From: Paracoccaceae bacterium
Lineage (GTDB): Bacteria > Pseudomonadota > Alphaproteobacteria > Rhodobacterales > Rhodobacteraceae
Direction: 5' to 3'
Assembly: GCA_015485375.1 (NCBI GenBank)
Contig: WFTU01000083.1
Location: forward strand, 1-12,237
DNA: 12,237 nucleotides
Shown piece by piece: positions 5,956 to 12,237 of this stretch. Below the pieces are notes generated by a model. The model was given only the letters and a program-made list of their open reading frames with translations, was not told the origin of the DNA and made no database searches. The number at the start of each line of letters is the position of its first letter. Within the stretch, counting starts at the first letter, position 1. The translations under genes and the position numbers were made by a program.

Positions 5956-6483
5956 TTAGCCGACCAGTTCGTGGCCTGCGTCCAGTGCTTCCATGTTCAG
6001 GCGGGCGAATTTTGCGGGGGTTTTGGTCTCTACGACGGCTTGCAGGGTGTCCTTGCTGCAGATGTCACTCAGCGCGGCAAGAGCGCCGAGGGCGACGATA
6101 TTGGCGACGCGGCGGTAGCCGAGTTTCAGGGCGGTGGCGGTGAAGGGCAGGTTGTGCAGGGGGAAGTCTCCGGCCGGAGGTTCCGGTACAAGGTCGGAGT
6201 CGGTGATGACCAGCGTGCCGTCATGCAACAGGTCATTGGAGGATTGTGCGGCCACCCCGTCCAGTATCAGAAGATAGTCGAGGCGGTTGCCGAGGGGGAA
6301 GGCCGCTTCGCCTCTGGTAACGACCAGATCGGCGCGGCTTTGACCACCGCGGGACACGGGTTCGTAACTTTGCGATTGTGCCACGTTCAAGCCGCTTTCG
6401 ACCAGAGTGGTAGCCAGAATCCTGGCCGAGAGGATCAGGCCCTGCCCGCCGCTACCGCTGAACCGGATCTGGGTGCTATCCAT
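5956..6483 (-). CDS. korC: 2-oxoacid:ferredoxin oxidoreductase, gamma subunit (KorC type)
   Basis: A 175-residue protein of the POR gamma-domain family. It has the N-terminal glycine-rich motif RFSGSGGQGLILSARILA (residues 7-24) and the conserved QSQSYEPVSRGGQSRADLVV block (about 36-55). This is the gamma subunit of KorABCD-type enzymes, which oxidise 2-oxoglutarate (or a related 2-oxoacid) with CoA to the acyl-CoA, CO2 and reduced ferredoxin. It contributes to the CoA and subunit interface and has no cluster of its own. Its ATG overlaps the end of korB by 8 nt, with GGGGAAG upstream, so translation is coupled. It is the last gene of the five-gene operon. Substrate specificity (2-oxoglutarate or branched-chain 2-oxoacid) cannot be read from this subunit. 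Confidence 0.88.
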   Translation of the reverse strand: MDSTQIRFSGSGGQGLILSARILATTLVESGLNVAQSQSYEPVSRGGQSRADLVVTRGEAAFPLGNRLDYLLILDGVAAQSSNDLLHDGTLVITDSDLVPEPPAGDFPLHNLPFTATALKLGYRRVANIVALGALAALSDICSKDTLQAVVETKTPAKFARLNMEALDAGHELVG

Positions 6484-7312
6484 TCTGCTTCCCCTTTACC
6501 ATCGCGCGATAGGCGGCGCCGTACTCGGGGCGGTCCTTCTGGCAAATCACGCCGGTTTTGAGGGCGTTGGGCCGGAAAGGCACATCGACCGTATTGCGAT
6601 AGACGTCGGGACGCATGGAGGCCTTCTGGCTCAGGATCATCTCGGGCGACGCGCCGAGGTTGTTCTTGCGGCCGTAAATTTCGGTGCAATCGGAGATCAC
6701 CTCGACAAAGGAAAAACCGTCGTGGGCGATGGCTTTGCGTAGCAGGTTTTTCAATCCGGTCACCTGCATGGTGACTTCGCGTCCGACGAAACTCGCACCG
6801 GCCGCTTCGGCCAGTGCGCAGGCGTCGAATACCGGTTCGGCGTTGCCGGACGGGGTGGTGGTTGTGTAGCGGTCGGAGCTGGTAGTGGGCGAAACCTGTC
6901 CGCCGGTCATGCCGTAAATCTCGTTGTTCAGCATCATGCAGGTCAGGTCGAGGTTGCGGCGACAGGCATGGATTAGGTGGTTGCCGCCGATTGCCAGACT
7001 GTCGCCATCACCGGAAATCACGATCACATGCAGATCGGGCCGCGCCAGCGCCAGCCCTGTGGCATAGGCCAGCGGCCGTCCGTGGGTGGTGTGGAAGGTG
7101 TTGGCGTCTATATAGGCCGACAGGCGACCGGAGCATCCGATGCCGGAAACAACGGCCAGATTGTCCTTGTCGATTTCCAGCTCGTGAATGGCCCAGAGCA
7201 GGGCGCGCAGGGCAATGCCGTGACCACAGCCGGGGCACAGGAAATGCGGCATCTGGTCGAGGCGGATATAGTCGTTGATGTCGAAATCTGTCGGGGTTTG
7301 CATATCGTTCAT
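6476..7312 (-). CDS. korB: 2-oxoacid:ferredoxin oxidoreductase, beta subunit (KorB type, thiamine pyrophosphate binding)
   Basis: A 278-residue protein, normal for KorB. It binds thiamine pyrophosphate through GDGDSLAIGGNH (101-112) and the following LNNEIYGMTGGQ (128-139). It should hold one [4Fe-4S] cluster on Cys26 and Cys29 (CPGCGHG), Cys60 (GIGCSG) and Cys209 (VISDCTEIYG), as in related enzymes. The N-terminus FLCPGCGHGIALRALLWAI is characteristic of the 2-oxoglutarate and 2-oxoisovalerate branch. The frame is open further upstream to 7645, but that part is low-complexity Arg/His/Pro sequence antiparallel to nothing conserved. The ATG at 7312 shares an ATGA overlap with the korA stop and has GAGGAG ten bases before it. 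It forms the catalytic alpha-beta pair with KorA. Confidence 0.93.
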   Translation of the reverse strand: MNDMQTPTDFDINDYIRLDQMPHFLCPGCGHGIALRALLWAIHELEIDKDNLAVVSGIGCSGRLSAYIDANTFHTTHGRPLAYATGLALARPDLHVIVISGDGDSLAIGGNHLIHACRRNLDLTCMMLNNEIYGMTGGQVSPTTSSDRYTTTTPSGNAEPVFDACALAEAAGASFVGREVTMQVTGLKNLLRKAIAHDGFSFVEVISDCTEIYGRKNNLGASPEMILSQKASMRPDVYRNTVDVPFRPNALKTGVICQKDRPEYGAAYRAMVKGKQNG

Positions 7313-8439
7313 TCCAGCAGCTCCTCGACCTTGGCGGCGATCTCGGCGGGGGTGATGGCGGTTCCGTCGATGCGGTTCAGGCCGGTCACAGGTTTGTTGC
7401 GCAGCAGGCGCTCGACCTCCAGCACCAGTTGGCCCTGATTCATCTCCGGCACCAGCACCGCGCGGGCGGATCGGGTGGCGGTTTCGAGGGCGGCTTCGGG
7501 GAAGGGCCAGAGGGTGACAGGGCGGAACAGGCCCGCCTTCACGCCCTTGTCGCGCAGGTCGTTGACGGCCTGTTGTGCGGCGCGGGCGGTGATGCCGATG
7601 GTGACGATGACGACGTCCGCGTCCTCGCATTGCCCGGCCTGCCATGACTCGATCTCGCCCGAATGGAGCGCGAGTTTGTCGGTTGTGCGTTTCAGCGCCG
7701 CCTCGGCCAGTTCCGGTTTCTGGGTCGGAAAACCGTTCGGCGCATGGGTCAGGCCGGTAGTGTGGCTGCGATAGCCATCGCCGGGGCGCGGAAAGGGTGG
7801 CACCATGTTGTCGGTAACGACGTAAGGCTCGAACCCCTCGGGCGGGCCGCTGGCGAATGTGCGGGTCTCGACAGCATCGGGGGTCAGGGCGTCAAGATCG
7901 ACGGTTTCGACCAGATGGCCGATGACCTCGTCAATCAGCACCACCACCGGCACGCGCAGGGTTTCCGACAGGTTGAAGGCGCGGATCGTCTCGCGATAGG
8001 TTTCGGCGACCGAGGCCGGTGCCAGCACGATAATTGCGTGATCACCGTGGGTCCCCCAGCGGGCCTGCATTATGTCGCCTTGCGCCGGTCGGGTCGGCAT
8101 GCCGGTCGAGGGACCGCCGCGCATGACATTGGCGATGACGCAGGGGATTTCGGAGCCGCAGGCATAGCCGAGGTTCTCCTGCTTCAGCGAAAACCCCGGT
8201 CCACTGGTCGCGGTCATGGATTTCACCCCACCCATCGAAGCGCCGATGACCGCGCCCATCGAGGCGATCTCGTCCTCCATCTGGATGAACACACCGCCAA
8301 CCTTCGGCATTTCCGCCGCCATGGTCTCGGCGATTTCCGAGGATGGCGTGATCGGGTATCCGGCAAAGAAACGGCAACCGGCGGCTACAGCCCCGAATGC
8401 GCAGGCCTGATTGCCTTGCAGATTGACACGGTTCGACAT
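7309..8439 (-). CDS. korA: 2-oxoacid:ferredoxin oxidoreductase, alpha subunit (KorA type)
   Basis: A 376-residue protein with the pyrimidine-binding (PYR) domain first. It carries FFAGYPITPSSEIAE (about 24-38), whose YPITPSSE motif holds the conserved Thr31 that contacts the 2-oxoacid, then TATSGPGFSLKQEN (about 77-90) and RGGPSTGMPTRPAQGD (about 108-123). A transketolase C-terminal-like domain II fills the last 130 residues. Unlike KorA forms fused to the gamma domain, it is the short form, with gamma supplied separately by KorC. The ATG at 8439 overlaps the upstream stop by one base (TAATG) and has GGAGG ten bases before it. The longer open frame to 8526 reads into the upstream gene and is rejected. 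With KorB it forms the active site for 2-oxoacid decarboxylation. Confidence 0.93.
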   Translation of the reverse strand: MSNRVNLQGNQACAFGAVAAGCRFFAGYPITPSSEIAETMAAEMPKVGGVFIQMEDEIASMGAVIGASMGGVKSMTATSGPGFSLKQENLGYACGSEIPCVIANVMRGGPSTGMPTRPAQGDIMQARWGTHGDHAIIVLAPASVAETYRETIRAFNLSETLRVPVVVLIDEVIGHLVETVDLDALTPDAVETRTFASGPPEGFEPYVVTDNMVPPFPRPGDGYRSHTTGLTHAPNGFPTQKPELAEAALKRTTDKLALHSGEIESWQAGQCEDADVVIVTIGITARAAQQAVNDLRDKGVKAGLFRPVTLWPFPEAALETATRSARAVLVPEMNQGQLVLEVERLLRNKPVTGLNRIDGTAITPAEIAAKVEELLE

Positions 8440-9320
8440 TACGCGATGGCCTCCGTCACGGGGGTGTTGGTGATCTTGATGGCGAAATCGGGGCAGAGCC
8501 ACTCGCACATTCGGCAGCCTGTGCAAAGGTCCGGTTCGGCCAGCTCAGCCACCAGTTGCGCGTTCAGGCGCAGGCAGCGTTCGGGGCACATCTTGATGCA
8601 GATATCGCAGCCCTTGCACCATTCCCCGGTGATTTCCAGTCGGGTTGTGACTTGCGGCTGGAGGACGGGGGCGGGTTTGGCCGCCGGCTCGTCGATACGT
8701 TTGTCACCCTCCAGCGCCCATGCCCGACCTTCCTTGAAGGCCTGCATGTTGATGTCGACGGTTTTGGGCGGCACGAAGCCGCGGATGACGTCCAGCCAGT
8801 CCTCCGGCGCGAAATCGAGGGCGGTGGAGAGTGCACCCAGCAGAACCGTATTGGCGGCACGCAGATTGCCCAGCCCTTCGGCCATGGTTGTGGCGTCGAT
8901 AGCATAACCCGCCTTGACCTTGCCCATGATTTCCACCGGCGTTTGCGGGGCATAGTTTGCCTCCGCTCCGCGACCACGGGCGCGGCAGGCGAAGGGCGGG
9001 ACGATCTGCTGGGTGTCGGCGATGAAGGTGCCGCTCTCGGGTTTCATATAGTTGATCCAGCGCAGCCCTTCGGCCCATTCCAGCGCCAGCAGGATGTCGG
9101 CCTCCCCCTCGGGGATGGTCGGGGACCAGACTTTCGGGCCGAAACGCACATGGCTGAACACGCCGCCGCCGCGCTTGGCCATGCCGTGGACCTCGGACTG
9201 TTTGACCTCGAAACCATGGTTCTGGCACATCTGCGCCAGCACCTTGGACACCATGATGACCCCCTGCCCGCCGACGCCGACGATGAGTACATTGGTTGGT
9301 GCATTGCCCAAAGCCACCAT
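8439..9320 (-). CDS. iorB: Fusion of IorB-type gamma-domain subunit with KorD-type 2x[4Fe-4S] ferredoxin subunit
   Basis: A 293-residue protein with two parts. Residues about 8-205 match indolepyruvate oxidoreductase beta subunits (IorB): VLIVGVGGQGVIMVSKVLAQ (11-30), then SEVHGMAKRGGGVFSHVRFG. A Pro/Ala-rich linker (about 206-228) joins a bacterial-type ferredoxin domain. Its ligands are C235/C238/C241/C245 and C266/C269/C272/C276, in GEWCKGCDICIKMCPERCL and CTGCRMCEWLCPDFAI. The EWCKGC and CPDFAI ends are typical of KorD delta subunits. IorB is normally about 200 residues without clusters, so this is a fusion. It starts 3 nt after iorA (AAGGAG upstream) and its stop overlaps the korA start. 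No separate korD gene is in the window, so this domain probably serves KorABC, linking the two enzymes. Confidence 0.9.
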   Translation of the reverse strand: MVALGNAPTNVLIVGVGGQGVIMVSKVLAQMCQNHGFEVKQSEVHGMAKRGGGVFSHVRFGPKVWSPTIPEGEADILLALEWAEGLRWINYMKPESGTFIADTQQIVPPFACRARGRGAEANYAPQTPVEIMGKVKAGYAIDATTMAEGLGNLRAANTVLLGALSTALDFAPEDWLDVIRGFVPPKTVDINMQAFKEGRAWALEGDKRIDEPAAKPAPVLQPQVTTRLEITGEWCKGCDICIKMCPERCLRLNAQLVAELAEPDLCTGCRMCEWLCPDFAIKITNTPVTEAIA

Positions 9321-9323
9321 GCG

Positions 9324-11138
9324 TCAGAGCTCCTTCAGCGAAATGCTGTCGGTCGGGCAGATCTGCGCGCAGAGCGTGCAGCCGATGCAGGACTCGGCGT
9401 TGATTTCCACCTTGTGGCGCCCCTCGTGCCAGCCCCCGGACCATGTCAGCGCCGGGCAGCCGAGGTTCATGCAGGACTGGCAGGCGATACATTTTTCCTG
9501 ATCGACCGCCAGCGCCTGCCCCTTGATCCTGACCGGATCCAGCACACAGGGGCGGTCCGAGATCACGACCGAGACCCCCTTGTATTCCACCGCCTCGCGC
9601 AGGGTGTGCAGCATGGAGGCCATGTCGTAGCTGTCCACGGTTTCCACCCATTCGACGCCGAGCGCCTTGACCAGATCGACAAAATCGACGCGCGCGGTTT
9701 CCTCGCCACGCAGGGTTTTGCCGGTGCCGGGGTGGTCCTGTCCGCCAGTCATCGCGGTGATGTGGTTGTCCAGCAGGAACACCGTGATGTCGGCCTTGTT
9801 ATAGATCGCGTCGATCAACGGCGGGATGCCCGAGTGCAGGAAGGTGGAATCACCAATGGTGGCAATGATCGGTTTGGTTTCGGTTCCCGCCATCGCCATG
9901 CCGACTGCATTGGCGATGCTCGACCCCATCGAGACGCAGGTATCCATCGACCGCAGCGGCTCGACAACCGAGAGGGTATAACATCCGATGTCCCCTGCCA
10001 CGCGGCTGTCTAGCGCGCGCAGGGCCATGAAACAACTGGTGTGCGGGCAGCCGGAACACAGCACCGGCGGGCGCACCATCGGTGCGAAGTCGAAAGCATT
10101 GTTGCGGGGTTTGCCGTCCAGCAGGCCGGCCTTGGCAAAGCCCTCGCGCACCAGCTCGGGGGAAAACTCGCCGGTGCGCGGGAACAGGGCCTTGCCCTCG
10201 ACGTTCAGGCCGAAGATCTTGAGGGTGTTTTCTATCACCGGTTCCAGTTCCTCGACCACGATCACGCGGTCGACCTTGGCACAGAATCCGCGGAGCAGGG
10301 TTTCGGAGAGCGGATAGCTCCCCGCCAGTTTCAGCACGCTGGCATCGGGCAGGCATTCCTTGACGTAGGCATAGGAAATACCGGCGGTGATAATCCCGAT
10401 CGATGGATCGTTGATTTCTTCCCGCGTCAGCGGGCTGTTGGCGAGGGCCTCCGCCACCAGCGCCTCGCGTTCCAGCACCTTCGGGTGCTTCCGGCGGGCG
10501 TTATTGGGGATCATGACGTTTTTGCCGGAATCCTCGTTGAACGCGCGGGGGGGCGGAACATCCCGCTTGCCGACTTTTACGGCGCTGCGGGTGTGGGAAA
10601 GGCGCGTCGTCGAGCGCACGATGACCGGCGTGTCGAATTGTTCCGACAGATCGAAAGCGAATTTCGTGAATTCCAGCGCTTCCTGCCCGTCAGCGGGCTC
10701 CAGTGCCGGCACATGGGCGAAGCTGGCGAAAACGCGGGTGTCCTGCTCGTTTTGCGAGGAATGGATCCCCGGGTCATCGCAAACCACGATCACCAGTCCC
10801 GCATTGACGCCGATGTAGGAAAACGACATTAGCGCGTCCGAGGCCACGTTCAGCCCCACATGTTTCATCGCGGCGAAGGCCCGCACGCCCGACAGCGATG
10901 CGCCGATCGCGACATCCAGCGAGGTTTTTTCGTTCACCGACCACTGTGCGTGCATGTCTTCGGCAGGATAGCGGGACAGGGTTTCCATGATCTCGGTGCT
11001 GGGGGTTCCGGGATAGGCCGCGGCAACTTTGACGCCGGCCTCCCAGACGCCACGGGCGATGGCTTCGTTTCCGGTCAGGGGGCGGGCATCGGATCGGGGG
11101 GTGTTATCCGTCCGCGCCGCAAGGGTTACAGTGTCCAT
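9324..11138 (-). CDS. iorA: Indolepyruvate ferredoxin oxidoreductase, alpha subunit
   Basis: A 604-residue protein of full IorA length. It has the PYR domain with AAYPGTPSTEI (about 40-50) and a central transketolase-C domain. The thiamine pyrophosphate domain follows, with CSGCPHTSCF (361-370), ATIGDSTFLHSGIPP (426-440) and LLDNHITAMTGGQ (455-467). A C-terminal ferredoxin domain has ligands C550/C553/C556/C561 and C584/C587/C590/C594; the C-x2-C-x2-C-x4-CP form of the first cluster is the IorA signature. IorAB oxidises aryl pyruvates (indolepyruvate, phenylpyruvate) to aryl-acetyl-CoA with ferredoxin. The ATG at 11138 is chosen for its strong GGAGG eight bases upstream; the longer frame to 11225 crosses the candidate regulatory sites. 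It is the first gene of the five-gene operon. Arylpyruvate specificity is by family only. Confidence 0.95.
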   Translation of the reverse strand: MDTVTLAARTDNTPRSDARPLTGNEAIARGVWEAGVKVAAAYPGTPSTEIMETLSRYPAEDMHAQWSVNEKTSLDVAIGASLSGVRAFAAMKHVGLNVASDALMSFSYIGVNAGLVIVVCDDPGIHSSQNEQDTRVFASFAHVPALEPADGQEALEFTKFAFDLSEQFDTPVIVRSTTRLSHTRSAVKVGKRDVPPPRAFNEDSGKNVMIPNNARRKHPKVLEREALVAEALANSPLTREEINDPSIGIITAGISYAYVKECLPDASVLKLAGSYPLSETLLRGFCAKVDRVIVVEELEPVIENTLKIFGLNVEGKALFPRTGEFSPELVREGFAKAGLLDGKPRNNAFDFAPMVRPPVLCSGCPHTSCFMALRALDSRVAGDIGCYTLSVVEPLRSMDTCVSMGSSIANAVGMAMAGTETKPIIATIGDSTFLHSGIPPLIDAIYNKADITVFLLDNHITAMTGGQDHPGTGKTLRGEETARVDFVDLVKALGVEWVETVDSYDMASMLHTLREAVEYKGVSVVISDRPCVLDPVRIKGQALAVDQEKCIACQSCMNLGCPALTWSGGWHEGRHKVEINAESCIGCTLCAQICPTDSISLKEL

Positions 11139-11164
11139 ATTCGGGCCTCCGGCGCATCTGGATG

Positions 11165-11176
11165 TGACAACTGTCA
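11165..11176. promoter_or_regulatory. Perfect dyad TGACA-N2-TGTCA upstream of iorA
   Basis: TGACA (11165-11169) and TGTCA (11172-11176) form a perfect inverted repeat separated by two bases. It is 27 nt before the iorA ATG, where a repressor would cover the transcript start or leader. The cognate regulator is not in the window and I do not recognise the site. Confidence 0.35.
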
Positions 11177-11218
11177 GTTCAGCGACGCTCAGAGAAACCA
11201 GACGTGTAACAAAACTCC

Positions 11219-11232
11219 ATGACATGGATCAA
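11219..11232 (-). promoter_or_regulatory. FNR/FnrL-like box upstream of iorA
   Basis: On the minus strand TTGAT-CCAT-GTCAT matches the FNR consensus TTGAT-N4-ATCAA at 8 of 10 positions, with the first half perfect. It is centred about 87 nt before the iorA ATG, suitable for activation when oxygen is low. Oxygen-sensitive 2-oxoacid:ferredoxin oxidoreductases would fit such control. A single imperfect match can arise by chance. Confidence 0.4.
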
Positions 11233-11239
11233 TTTTTGC

Positions 11240-11268
11240 AACAAATAACGCCAGCCATGTGGCTGGCG
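11240..11268 (-). terminator. Rho-independent terminator after hemF
   Basis: CGCCAGCC (11249-11256) and GGCTGGCG (11261-11268) form a perfect 8-bp GC-rich stem with a 4-nt loop. On the minus strand it is followed by TTATTTGTT. It lies 35 nt past the hemF stop and separates hemF from the ior/kor operon. Confidence 0.85.
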
Positions 11269-11302
11269 CAAAATTATGTCGCGTTTGAAGGCGTGGCGGC
11301 GC

Positions 11303-12199
11303 TTACGGCCACTTGCATTCCGGCGGCAGAGACATCAGCACGGCCTCGGGGTTATGGCCGGTTTGCAGGCCGAACTGGGTGCCACGGTCATAGACCAGAT
11401 TGAATTCCGCATAGCGGCCGCGTTTGACCAGTTGCACCTCGCGGTCCTCGTCGGTCCAGCTTTCGAACATGTGTTTTTCGGTGACGGGAATAAAGGCCTT
11501 CAGGAAGGCGCGGCCTACGTCCTGCGTAAAGGCAAAATCCGCCTCCCAGTCGCCGGTGTTCAGGTCGTCATAGAAAATGCCGCCCACCCCGCGCGGTTCG
11601 TTCCAGTGTTTGATCAAGAAATACTCGTCGGCCCATGCCTTGAACTTCGGATAGTATTCGGGATCGTGCGCGTCGCAGGCTTCTTGCAGGCGGGCATGGA
11701 AGAATTCGGTATCTTCGGCGACTTCGACCATCGGGTTAAGGTCGGCACCGCCGCCGAACCACCAGCCGTGCGGGGTCCAGAACATGCGGGTGTTCATGTG
11801 GACGGCAGGCGTTTTAGGCGAGCGCATATGTGCGACCAGCGAAATACCGGCGGCCCAGAACCGCGGGTCATCCGAAATACCGTCCATGCCGGCGCGCGAT
11901 TTCATCGAGCGCTGTGCTGCTTCGCCCAGCGTGCCGTAAACGGTTGAGATATTCACCCCGACCTTTTCGAACACGCGCCCGCCGCGCATGACCGACATCT
12001 CGCCGCCACCGGCATCCGTACCGTCGCCATTGTCGCGTTTCGTCGGTTTGCGATCGAACCGGCCGGCGGGCAGGTCCGCATGCGGGCCGGTGTTTTGCGC
12101 GTCTTCAAGCCCTTCGAAGGCGCTGCAAATCTGGTCGCGGATATCGCGGAACCACGCCGAGGCGCGGGCTTTTTCGTCTGTCATGTCGGCTGTGGTCAT
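11303..12199 (-). CDS. hemF: Oxygen-dependent coproporphyrinogen III oxidase
   Basis: A 298-residue protein, full length for HemF. It converts coproporphyrinogen III to protoporphyrinogen IX with O2, a cytoplasmic step of haem (and chlorophyll) synthesis. Family blocks are all present: GGGEMSVMRGGRVFEKVGVN (64-83), SLVAHMRSP (120-128), HMNTRMF (134-140), GGGADLNPM (149-157), NEPRGVGGIFYDDL (200-213) and KRGRYAEFNLVYDRGTQFGL (259-278). The start is backed by AGGGTG about five bases upstream; Met6 has no comparable ribosome site. It is on the same strand as the ior/kor operon but separated by its own terminator, so it is a separate unit. The presence of HemF shows the host lives at least partly with oxygen. 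Its promoter lies largely beyond the window. Confidence 0.97.
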   Translation of the reverse strand: MTTADMTDEKARASAWFRDIRDQICSAFEGLEDAQNTGPHADLPAGRFDRKPTKRDNGDGTDAGGGEMSVMRGGRVFEKVGVNISTVYGTLGEAAQRSMKSRAGMDGISDDPRFWAAGISLVAHMRSPKTPAVHMNTRMFWTPHGWWFGGGADLNPMVEVAEDTEFFHARLQEACDAHDPEYYPKFKAWADEYFLIKHWNEPRGVGGIFYDDLNTGDWEADFAFTQDVGRAFLKAFIPVTEKHMFESWTDEDREVQLVKRGRYAEFNLVYDRGTQFGLQTGHNPEAVLMSLPPECKWP

Positions 12200-12237
12200 C
12201 GGGTCACCCTGTTACAAAATCGTCACAGGTAGTCCTA

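Noticed and set aside
4666..6561. Plus-strand open frame of 631 codons
   Set aside because: It runs antisense through mrp, the gap and korC. Its translation is Arg/Gly/His-rich without any family motif, while the minus strand encodes clearly conserved proteins. It is a GC-bias shadow.
7313..7645. Upstream extension of the korB frame
   Set aside because: The added 111 residues are Arg/His/Pro-rich, overlap korA out of frame, and the ATG at 7312 has a ribosome site and an ATGA coupling.
8440..8526. Upstream extension of the korA frame
   Set aside because: It overlaps the ferredoxin domain of the preceding gene out of frame; the TAATG junction at 8439 with GGAGG upstream explains the start.
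8556..10013. Plus-strand open frame of 485 codons
   Set aside because: It is antisense to the IorB-KorD fusion and iorA genes, has no recognisable motif, and is explained by the codon bias of the real genes.
11139..11225. Upstream extension of the iorA frame
   Set aside because: The ATG at 11138 has a near-ideal GGAGG, and the extension would cover the candidate regulatory dyads with non-conserved sequence.

Overview
The window comes from a moderately GC-rich proteobacterium, most likely an alphaproteobacterium of the Rhodobacterales type. This rests on codon use, an aerobic HemF, a SqrR/BigR-type ArsR regulator of the kind characterised in Rhodobacter, and an FNR-like site; it is an inference, since no rRNA or other taxonomic marker is present. 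It holds 13 protein-coding genes (the first is cut by the window edge), packed tightly and joined by short AT-rich regulatory gaps. I see no RNA gene, mobile element or CRISPR array.

Left end (1-1871): the C-terminal part of a CobB/CbiA-family glutamine-dependent a,c-diamide synthase (+) meets a GT8-type glycosyltransferase (-) tail to tail, with overlapping stop codons.

Sulfur block (1911-4590): dsrE2-like and tusA (-) diverge from an ArsR-family regulator followed by a YeeE/YedE transporter (+). The regulator has two cysteines (C30, C96) with the 66-residue spacing of the SqrR/BigR persulfide sensors. An AT-rich inverted repeat lies over the dsrE2 promoter, and its TATGCTAAT core recurs ahead of the yeeE gene. 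Together these suggest a persulfide-sensing switch that controls import and trafficking of sulfane sulfur. Strong hairpin terminators close both sides.

Iron-sulfur and 2-oxoacid block (4591-11138, all -): an Mrp/ApbC iron-sulfur carrier lies downstream of a five-gene, translationally coupled operon, iorA - iorB::korD - korA - korB - korC. It encodes an indolepyruvate-type and a KorABCD-type 2-oxoacid:ferredoxin oxidoreductase. The small KorD-type 2x[4Fe-4S] ferredoxin subunit is fused to the C-terminus of the IorB-type subunit, so the two enzymes may share a subunit. An FNR-like half-perfect box and a perfect TGACA-N2-TGTCA dyad precede iorA.

Right end (11240-12199, -): hemF, the oxygen-dependent coproporphyrinogen III oxidase, with its own terminator between it and iorA.
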